This document shows positions 56,041 through 64,000 of a DNA stretch of 64,000 nt, piece by piece (the stretch's first letter is position 1; every line of letters starts with the position of its first letter). Under the pieces are notes generated by a model, which worked only from the letters and a program-made list of their open reading frames with translations, did no database searches and was not told the DNA's origin. A program made the position numbers and the translations under genes. The stretch lies in assembly GCA_047495785.1 (NCBI GenBank), contig JBLDXI010000002.1, positions 1,054,001 through 1,118,000 on the forward strand. Reading direction: 5' to 3'. This DNA is from Lepidodermella squamata. Taxonomy: Eukaryota > Gastrotricha.

Positions 56041-57789
56041 TTAAAAATTCGTAATTAAAATTGATACAACAGCGAGAAGAATTGGGATGAAAATATTTTT
56101 TTGATCAAAAATTGGCGCAGATCCGCTTTCCATGCGAAACGATTTAACGTCGTAGTCTTCGAACTGGCAGTGATCAGAAACGCTGTGTTGAAGCCGACGA
56201 GCCGGGAATAGCCGCGACGGCTGATGAACAGCTGCAGCTGTTTCGCCAAAAGACGATCGGCTGATAATTAGGTGATCGATTTCCGGCGCGGATAGCACCA
56301 CCCAATCGACAAATGTTCGCAATGCTGCGACTTTCTGATCCAGGCCAGCATGCGCAGTTTTTGCAAAATCTGTTCGGTCTATATGAGTTATTTCAGCCAC
56401 ACCATCAGCCGTAACAATTTCAATTTTGATTGATTGGCTCTCGGAAATTTTCGCTAGTGATTTACGAAGATCGAGTAAAGCTTCGTTTGAATCGGCTGTG
56501 ATGAAAACTAGAATTTTCTTGTAATTTTTCGACTTGGCAATCCTAGCCAACTCTTCGCTAAAACATGAAATTTGCGAATAGCCGACTCGATTGAACTCGC
56601 CCCATTTTGAGGAGCCAAGTCGAACCTGCAGGCCGAAACGAGCGTCGTAATCTTTTTGCTGCAATAGCCCTAGAAATGGATCCACTGCACTTTTCAAGAA
56701 TTCGGTTGGGTTTGAAAGCATGATTTTGAAAGCAGTTGCCAGTAATTGCGTTCGAGACAGCTTTTCCAGGCCGTAGTATTGAACCATTGGCTGGTAGAGG
56801 GGATTTTCGAGGAAAATGTCGATGGCCACTAATGAGTTGAGCTCGAAGGAAATTAGGTCATTCCAGGCCAATGTCTCCCTCATTACAGACGTTGTGTTAA
56901 ACATGCTAATGATGCCTGCAAAAGGTCAAAAAAGTAGGTCAACACGCACTTGTCGAGACCAGCGAAATAAAACTATTGATTAGCTATTTAAATAAATTGA
57001 AATATTTAAAAAAATATTTAAATCCTTTTGAATTTGTTGAATTCTAATTTATTTATTAATTTATTTACTTATTTATTAATAATTAATTATGATTAGCTTA
57101 CGGCTTTCTGAATCAATGAATCGGTAGGTTGACTCGGCAAAATTAGGCCTGGTGAATTTTTTGATAATTTCTTCTCTCGAGTAGAACGGCGGCTCGAAAA
57201 ATTCATCCAACCGCGTAGGATAGGCCCAGTTAAACGAGACGACACTATTCGTCAATAAAGCCATGTAAAACACAGCGGCTAGCCCTCGAAATCGGTCGCC
57301 TAAACCGCCGCATCGAAAACCTCGCTTCTCCGCGCATTTATATTCGAGAATCAAAGGTTGGCACGATGGCGATTTTTCGGCGGCCATTGTTGATTCCAGC
57401 AATTTTTCGTATTTACCCCTGATTGATTCGGCGATTAAATCGATATTGGTCGTTTCAGGTAGTGGCGAGAAGTTTTTCGGAGGTAGAGGTGAGCCGTCGA
57501 GGCAAAATTGTTCTGCTTCCAGTCGCTTTTCCTGCTCTTCTCGGGCTAATTCGTCGGTGAATGATCGAGGCATGGCTCGATAATCGCCGATTAGCTTGAA
57601 GCCGGAGGTAGGAGATAAAAGATCTTTCCGAGAAAATAGGGTCGAGTAAAGAAAAATTGTGATAGCGATCTAAATAAACTCATCATTAATTGGCTGCTGA
57701 ACTTTTAAGAAGAGCCGTAAACTTACACAAACTGCCAAGTAGCAATAAAATTTTCGGTTACGCAGATCAAATAATTTGACAATCAGCAT
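56041..57789 (-). CDS. Fucosyltransferase-like type II membrane glycosyltransferase 2, 501 aa
   Basis: Exons 57789-57727, 57669-57102 and 56915-56041 join in frame. The signal anchor spans the first intron (FYCYLAVC joined to IAITIFLYSTLF), exactly as in its paralogue at 43316-45041. It has the same signature loops: FRCGGLGDRFRGLAAVFYMA, LQVRLGSSKWGEF, THIDRT and ISRSSFGETAAAVH. A C-terminal hydrophobic tail is present (IFIPILLAVVSILITNF). The pair share exon structure and flank the seven lipases, so the lipase array seems to have expanded between two related genes, or one of them moved. Predicted Golgi enzyme; acceptor unknown. Confidence 0.72.
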
Positions 57790-58451
57790 TTTGAGATGAA
57801 AATTGAAAGAAAATAAATAGTTACCTATTAGGAGAAAAATTGCTCTTCCAATAATTTAAAAATAAATAATACTTAATTAATTGTTAATATTCGGATAATT
57901 AATTAAAAAATTTGGGGGAAAATGTTCATAGAAATCGCTTTATTTAGGAAAATTCGATAAGGAAAGACGTGAAAGCTCCGAAACAGGGTAAACATGCAGG
58001 GCTTTCCACAAATTTAGTTCTCAATTTGATGAGAAAATTCAAACAAAGATGGAGCACGTGCTGCTTATGCGCCATATCGCTTCAAAACAATTTGTTTCAA
58101 ATCTGCACTGGGTCCTAAAAATACCAACTTTTGTCCGTCGGCTCGATTGCTCGATTTTTTTCAATTTTTATTGATAATTCCGGTTTTATTGGTCGTAACA
58201 AGTTCGCAATTTTGGGCTCAAGCCAAGGGACATTAATAATGAAATGAATAATTGAGATCGCCCTCATCGTGGGTTTCCTATCAATAGCTACTGCTGCTAT
58301 CAATGGCCTGAGTCACCATTATCTCCCAATTTTTTCGACGATAAGAAAAGAAACTGCAAATGGTTGATTATAAAACAGCTGAAACATTGCTGCCTATGGA
58401 GAACAGATAGAATCTTATACTGGACAATAAAACAATAGCCGGAAACAAAAA
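57790..58451. other. Divergent promoter region
   Basis: Lies between the minus-strand glycosyltransferase 2 and the plus-strand syntaxin. No exon or repeat seen. Confidence 0.5.
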
Positions 58452-59772
58452 ATGTCCTCAAATTTTCAGAGAATTATCGGTGAAATTTCCACCAATATTC
58501 AAACATTCTCGTTCAACAGTAAGTCGACTCAATAGCTTGATTCAGTTTTTATATTAAATTTTATAGCTCAGAAAATAAATTCACATGCCACGAAAATTGG
58601 TACACCTCAGGAGACAGACCAGATTTTGGCCGAGGTCAGTCGCCTGACGCAAGTCACTGAGGAATTGGCACTTCGAATCGGTGATCAGTTCAAATCGCTG
58701 AACCAAGCCACAACGGCTTTGCCACCCTCCGAACAACGGGAACGGCGCATTCAGGCCAATCGTCTGCGAGATCAATTCATGGCTGTTTTGTCGCAATTTC
58801 AAAAGCAGCAGCGTGAAGTTGTCGAGAGGCAGAAGCACTCTATTCAAAAAGCTAGGCTCAGCTCGACCTCAAGCGCCATAGCCCCGCCTCCCTCGTACAA
58901 ATCGGGCGGTGCTGGGTATAACGATGACGAGGGTCGGATTGATTTTTATCAAAGTGAGGATAATAACAATCAAGCCAGCAAGTATGAAACGGCGATTGGT
59001 TATGCGGCAATTCAGGACCGTGAAAGGGAGTTGAAGCGACTCGAGGGCGATATTGTCAACGTTAATCAAGTCTTCAAAGATATGGCCGCACTGGTTTATG
59101 AGCAAAATACTAAAATAGGTTGGAACTAAATTTCAAAAATTTAAATTAAAAATTAATTTAAAAATTATTTTAATTTTATTTCAGATTTTTTTGGTTGTAC
59201 GACATTTGCGCAAAAGAAACTGAGCAAACCGACAACTGAGCACGACAATTGATCAAACGACAACTGAGCAAATTTTAAATTAAATAATTATATATTTATT
59301 TTCAAAATTAAAAACGACATTTGACATTTGATCAAATCAAGTGTTATTAAATAATTTTTTTTGAATTTTTTCTCAGTTTTCGTTTGATCAAATGTCGTTT
59401 TTAATTTTGAAAATAAATATCTAATTATTTAATTTAAAATTCGCTCAGTTGTCGTTTGATCAATTGTCGTTTGCGCAAATGTCGGCATACGATTTTTTTT
59501 ATTTTTTTTCAAATTCAATTCATTTTTTATTTTCAAATATTTTTCAAATATTTAATCTGAATTAAATTGTGAATTTTGAACCTATAGATATTATCGAGGA
59601 TCAAATCGTGAAAGCTGATAATTACGTTGAAGACGGGCGAGCGCAGTTGCTTCACGCCGAGAAGCTGAAAAATTCATCGCGCAAGAAAAAACTATGCTGC
59701 TGTATCATCTTACTAGTAATTTTGATCATAATCGGCCTCATCTTAGGCCTCTACTTTGGTCTCAAGTCTTGA
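58452..59772 (+). CDS. Syntaxin (Qa-SNARE, syntaxin-7/12-like), 267 aa
   Basis: Exons 58452-58518, 58567-59118 and 59588-59772 join in frame to 267 residues, close to syntaxin-7 (about 260). The N-terminal half is the Habc-type helical region (FNSTQKINSHATKIGTP, then SRLTQVTEELALRIGDQFK). The SNARE motif runs from about YAAIQDRERELKRLEGDIV; the ionic-layer Gln lies in ALVYEQNTKI, where the second intron falls, and the motif ends DNYVEDGRAQLLHAEKL. The C-terminal anchor is KKKLCCCIILLVILIIIGL with three Cys that may be acylated. The syntaxin-7 family mediates fusion in the endosomal and lysosomal pathway. Confidence 0.88.
59196..59491. repeat. Foldback (palindromic) element in syntaxin intron 2
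   Basis: Left and right arms of roughly 125 bases are reverse complements of each other. They share blocks gacatttgcgcaaa, gacaattgatcaaacgacaa, ctgagc, a taaataatta segment and acgacatttgatcaaa. A short AT-rich centre lies near 59340-59365. It has no coding potential. It explains why this intron (469 bases) is about ten times longer than most. Confidence 0.85.
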
Positions 59773-59991
59773 ACGAGCGTTGCTATCGTAATTATTCATG
59801 CTCGAACTATTGAAAATGAGTGGAATAAATTACTCTGAAAACACCTTCCGGTCATGTTTTTGTTCACAGGGCAAAAGTTTAATGGCGAAATATCCGAGTT
59901 CGACCATGCTTCAAATTACAGGTGCATTTTCAGTTCATTTGTAGAACCTTTTGATTTTTGAGAATTTTGAGAGAATTTCATTGTTTGCAAA

Positions 59992-61355
59992 ATGAAGCAA
60001 ATAATTATTCTCCTAACCCTATTTTCATTCTCAAATGAATGCAGCCCAGCTAGAAGGGCTGATCCTGATATAGAATCAGCTCGTAAAGCTCTCAAATTCA
60101 TCTACGTATCAAACCGAATTAGAGTGGATTCAAGGCGGAAGTTATCAGACTCTGCCGTTGCATTTCTCGATTCCTGCGGCCAGCCACCTGTAACAATCGG
60201 CGGATCTGTTTGCGAGCTACAGCAAAAAATCTTCCAAAATGGGACAAAAATCGTGACGGCCCTGTATTGCTGCGAAGCGGCTGATGGCGGTCGGGAGGAT
60301 TTTGAATCTAGAACTTGTATCGATTCAAAATGGCCGGAACCTCCTGTATGTCCTAGAAAGGACAATTCAACCAGCCCATGCCCGGCTGAAGTTCGGGAGG
60401 ACATCGGCCCATTTAGCAAAACTTTCGGCTTGGATTACTGCGGAAAATCTCGCGATGAAAGTCGCATGATGTGCGGGGAAAATTCGCAAAAATTAGTCAG
60501 AATTCTGCCTGTCCCTATCGATGCGGTTTTACAGCTTCACAATTGCTGGCGGAAAAACGTGAAGCCAGCAGCGAGAATTGAATTAATTGACCTAGTTTGG
60601 GACAACGAACTAGCCGCACTTGCCGAGCGAAGAGCCGTCCAATGTTTGGATTTTAAGGAGGATGATATTGCTGAAAATCACACGCCGAGGCAATTACGGG
60701 TCATTCCAGGCCGCAATTGGCGTTCGATCGGGGAAAATTTGTGTTGGAGCGGCTATGACACAACTCTGACCCCACGAACCTGGTCTGATTGCATCAACGC
60801 ATGGGCTTGGGAGTGGAATTATTGGGAATATGGGATCGGTGCTAAACCTGCGGGTTCGATGATTGGTCACTACACTCAAATGGTGTGGCAAAATACAACA
60901 AATATTGGGTAAATTATGTAATTAAAATGATTGATTATTATCCTGCATCTCATAAAAAAATGAGATTATTATTATAGGTAGCCAAAACTCATTATAAGTA
61001 CTGCTGCACACACACACTCCATTATTGCCCTGAAAAAACAATGAAGTCATGTTTATCTTACCTATTGTCAAGACCCGCGATAGCTCAGCTGGTAGAGCGG
61101 AGGACTGTAGATGAAAAGCAGCAATCCTTAGGTCGGTGGTTCAAGTCCGCCTCGCGGGAATATCTTTTTATCCTTTTTTTATTTTTTTAATTGTCCTCAA
61201 ATTTTTAATTACTATTTTTTCTCAGATGCGCAATGTCCCAATGCCGAGATTCGAACATGGATTTCACAATGGTTTGCCTTTATGGACCTGGAGGTAACAT
61301 CGGCTTGTCGGAAAAAGAAGCTTTCAGTAGACCTTACGAAGCTGTTGATCCTTGA
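59992..61355 (+). CDS. CAP-domain (SCP/TAPS) secreted protein, 348 aa
   Basis: Exons 59992-60908 and 61226-61355 join in frame. The signal peptide is MKQIIILLTLFSFSNE. An N-terminal Cys-containing region (about residues 55-130; SVCELQQKIF, LYCCEAADGG) precedes the CAP domain. The CAP domain shows LQLHNCWRKNVKPAA, LVWDNELAALAERRAVQC, IGENLCWSG, and the CAP1 signature GHYTQMVW; the second exon gives CAMSQCRDSN and VCLYGPGGN. The CAP fold is a secreted scaffold found in venoms, parasite secretions and immunity; no enzymatic role is implied. The intron contains a tRNA-Tyr gene. A related CAP gene lies at the window end on the other strand. Confidence 0.9.
61074..61159 (+). tRNA. tRNA-Tyr (GUA) with a 13-base intron
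   Basis: The acceptor stem CCCGCGA (61074-61080) pairs with TCGCGGG (61152-61158). The D-arm is GCTCAGCTGGTAGAGC; the anticodon stem GAGGA pairs with TCCTT; the loop has GTA followed by a short intron one base after the anticodon, the canonical position for eukaryotic tRNA-Tyr. The T-arm is GGTGGTTCAAGTCCGCC. The gene lies wholly within the intron of the CAP gene, on the same strand. Confidence 0.95.
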
Positions 61356-61636
61356 AGACGTTTAATTTATCTTTTATTTTTCTATAATATTTTTGGAGCT
61401 GGAAAGTAAAAATCTTGGCATGCTGTCGTTACTCGAGTTCGTTAAGGTCATCACAGCAATTTTTTCTTTTTACTTTCGAGGCGTGAGGCAGCTAGGTCCA
61501 GCGCGGTTCAAGCACCTGTCGACACGTTAGCTGTCGACAGAAGCTGATGAAAAAATCGACATATGGTGTTAGTAAATTGCTGCGGCAATAACGTTGAATT
61601 TTATTAGAACCTGCGTAAATTGGTCGAAGCAAAAAT

Positions 61637-63442
61637 ATGCGGCTGGAAGCCTTCATTCTCTTCATCACAACGATAACTTCGATATTTGCTGATGTAAAAT
61701 TTTTTATTTTTCCAAATAAAATGTGATAATAATTGACCTATTTCAGGGTAATAGCGACGAAGAATTATCGAGAGACAAGCGAGGCGTGTTTTCCAGGGCT
61801 AGGAAATGGCAATTTCCAATCAGATACGCATTCGATGACAATCTTTTCAGTAATCCTCCTTAAAAATTCGAGCGCTTTAACATATTTTTTTAATTCGAAG
61901 CTTCCGCTGAAAAATCTGTTATCAGAGAAGGACTACGGTGGTGGGAACAGTCTACTTGTGCAAGCTTCATAAACTCTCCAAAATCGAGAATTTCAAATAT
62001 ACCAAGTATTCTCTTCACGAAATCTGGCTACGGGTATGGGCACTTTTTTTAAGCTTCAATATTTTATTAATTTTCTATAAAGGTGTAGCTCTGATGTTGG
62101 ACTGAACGGCACAGCTCAAACCATAATTCTGAACACAGGGTGCTTAACAGTAAATTTGCGAATATTGTTTTGAAAAATTAACTTTGGCGGCTATTTTAAA
62201 GTCTGGAATCGCCGCTCACGAAGTCGGGCATGCTTTAGGACTGGTAAATCTAGTTATTTTTTTCAGATTTTTTTAATTCATGATCCATCCTCAAGATTCA
62301 TGAGCATCAACGCAGCGATCGCGATCAATTTATCAAAATAAATTGGGCCAATGTTCCGAGGTAAGGGAACGGCAGACCGTTATAACAGCAAATACCCAAA
62401 ACAGCAAACGCGACAAAACAGAAACTTTATCAATTTGTGACATAACAGCAGAAACACGATGCATCTTTTACATAGCAAAATTTTGCTGTTTTGTCGCGAA
62501 ATGAAAATATTGCTGTTTTGTCGCATTCGCTGTTCTGCGCAGTTGCTGTTTTGTCGCCTTTTTTCTTATATTTTCAATGCCTTTAATCATTTAAGCCAAC
62601 TGTACTCCGAATTCCAAGCAATGCCAAGTGGTTATGATATAAATTACGGATCAACCTACGACTACGACTCAATCATGCATTACGACGCTTACATGTACGC
62701 TATTGACAGATCAAAGCCGACGATGGAACGAAAAGATGGTGGCGATCAAACGGTTTTAGGCCAAAGGTCCAAGCTCTCGTTTCACGACATTCGCCGAATC
62801 AACGTTCACTACGACTGTTCTTGTAAGCGAATTCGCCCTCATCTTTCAAAGCCATTAAAAATTAATTTTCTAGTCATTTCATGCGGAACCGAAATGAGAT
62901 CAGTGATGTGTATGAATGGCGGCTACGTCAATCCGAAAAATTGTTCGAGTTGCCACTGCCCGCCGGGTTTCACCGGACCTCGATGCCAACCAACTCCGCC
63001 AGTGATAACTCTTATTCAACAGGTGGGTGAATCCACTGTTTTGCCCGAAGATTGATCTGTTAACTTGGCCTCAAGTGTTCCAATCCTTCTCAATTCAAGT
63101 GCCGCAATGGAAAGTGTATTTCGAAAACAAAGCGATGCGACGAATTCAATGATTGCGGTATAGCTTTTGACTAAATTTAAGAAAAACATGTGGCAATTTA
63201 ATTTGTTTAGGTGACTGGAGTGACGAGATAGCCTGCGCATCACCTCTTGAAACATTTTTGATAGGAAGAGGCCGCGGATGCTTCTCCGACCAGTTTCAGT
63301 GCCGCAATCGCGTTTGCATCAACGGAGATTATCAATGCGATGGAGTTATCGATTGCAGTAGGTTTCATTCCTAATTTCTATAACATCTTCACTCCGATTG
63401 TTTCCAGGCGATGCAAGTGACGAAGCTAACTGTGATGCTTGA
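61637..63442 (+). CDS. Secreted astacin metalloprotease with EGF and two LDLa modules, 368 aa
   Basis: Eleven exons (61637-61693, 61747-61849, 61901-62033, 62083-62149, 62202-62243, 62296-62360, 62596-62822, 62874-63022, 63076-63157, 63211-63357, 63408-63442) join in frame. The signal peptide is [18 protein letters not shown]. Next is a very short propeptide ending in a basic DKRG site, then the catalytic domain ([13 protein letters not shown]). The zinc motif, split by an intron, is HEVGHALGL joined to [10 protein letters not shown], and the Met-turn is DSIMHYDAY. An EGF-like module ([20 protein letters not shown]) and two LDL-receptor class A repeats ([40 protein letters not shown]) complete it. 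The prodomain lacks the usual Asp-containing cysteine-switch-like region. Probable extracellular protease. Confidence 0.9.
62361..62595. repeat. ctgttttgtcgc motif cluster in an astacin intron
   Basis: The 12-base word ctgttttgtcgc occurs at 62486-62497, 62513-62524 and 62546-62557, and in reverse complement at 62410-62421. Related shorter forms (aacagcaaa, cgctgttctgcgc) lie between. It resembles the subterminal region of a small foldback or TIR element. Confidence 0.7.
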
Positions 63443-63544
63443 ACATTATATATTATCCTGGAACTTTTTCGGCTTGATGTGATATACAAAAAATTGGCAC
63501 TGCCCGCTAATAAAACCGCAGCTTTGTTTGTTTTTATATAAATG

Positions 63545-64000
63545 TTAGAGAGTTTCGTATGGCCTGGCGTAGTTGTAGTTCCCGGCCGGTCCGTAGCTGC
63601 ACACTAGCACGAAATCAAAATTTACGTTACCACACTGCGCTACAGCACATCTGTAAAGCGTGAAAAATACATTATTTAATACTTTCCATGAAGTGATAAT
63701 TGAAACTCATATATACCCAACATGCGTCGTGTTCTCCCAGACAATTTGGGTGTAGTGGCCAACCATGGAACCAGCTGGTTTGGGACCGATACCATACTCC
63801 CAGTAGTTCCACTCCCAACCCCATGAATTAATGCAATTTGACAAGGAAAGTTGTAGATTCGCATCCCCGCCACTCCAACACAGATTTTCCCCAATTGCCG
63901 GCCATCCTTTATCTTGCATTGTCAGCCAATCTTGCGGCGAATGATTCCCCGATACACTATTTTTGTTCAAACTTCGGCATTGAACGGCCCACCTCTCAGC
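63545..64000 (-). CDS. CAP-domain protein, partial (runs off window)
   Basis: Exons 64000-63717 (5-prime incomplete) and 63650-63545 join in frame. The sequence shows GENLCWSGGDANLQ, WGWEWNYWEYGIGPKPAG, GHYTQIVWENTTHVG, then CAVAQCGNVNFDFVLVCSYG and a stop after RPYETL. It is closely related to the CAP gene at 59992-61355 and shares its intron position (after the GHYTQ-VW block). It converges on the astacin gene, with about 100 bases between stops. Confidence 0.9.

Overview
The window is from an animal nuclear genome, most likely a small-genome invertebrate; I cannot name the species. Genes are split by many short introns (mostly about 45-60 bases, acceptors such as tttcag), there is an intron-containing tRNA-Tyr gene, and the proteins are metazoan types: pancreatic-type lipases, an astacin with EGF and LDLa modules, CAP proteins, ERMP1, an endosomal-type syntaxin and a galaxin-repeat protein. 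Exon boundaries were worked out by hand. Wherever I give a protein length, the joined exons keep one open frame and divide by three.

Bases 1 to about 28,500 are a young, repeat-rich accessory region built as a tandem duplication. The unit is roughly 11-12 kb: a TIR transposon carrying a transposase-like gene and an OTU-protease-like exon, then on the minus strand a dynamin-superfamily GTPase gene, its upstream flank, and a gene for a secreted sushi-ankyrin protein. Three partial or complete units are visible. Unit 1 is reduced to flank plus ankyrin remnant and is split by a complete FLYWCH/MULE transposon at 799-4039. Unit 2 has an intact 747-residue dynamin (12799-15094) and a doubly truncated ankyrin remnant. 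Unit 3 has a dynamin gene that an internal duplication turned into a predicted 1,120-residue protein with two stalk/GED regions and one GTPase domain (22982-26448), plus an intact small sushi-ankyrin gene (27569-28528). The two OTU elements (4874-12770 and 16869-22953) were themselves hit by other elements: a Jockey-like LINE, an LTR-plus-gag fragment, and a 783-base non-autonomous TIR element. Comparing the copies gives pre-insertion sites for all of these.

From about 29,400 to the end the sequence is ordinary and gene-dense. In order: a large secreted sushi-ankyrin protein of 981 residues (+), a galaxin-repeat membrane or secreted protein (-), ERMP1 (+), a fucosyltransferase-like type II membrane protein (-), seven tandem secreted lipases with one chimeric lipase pseudogene (all -), a second fucosyltransferase-like gene (-), a syntaxin (+), a CAP protein with tRNA-Tyr in its intron (+), an astacin metalloprotease (+), and a second CAP gene running off the end (-).

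Many products carry signal peptides (lipases, CAP proteins, astacin, sushi-ankyrin proteins), so the second half looks like a secretome neighbourhood, perhaps digestive or defensive; that reading is inference. The most unusual observations are the fused double-stalk dynamin, the secreted ankyrin proteins, the OTU transposon with 230-base terminal repeats, the Asp-to-Glu change at the catalytic acid in three of seven lipases, and the excess of GC-AG introns in the lipase array.
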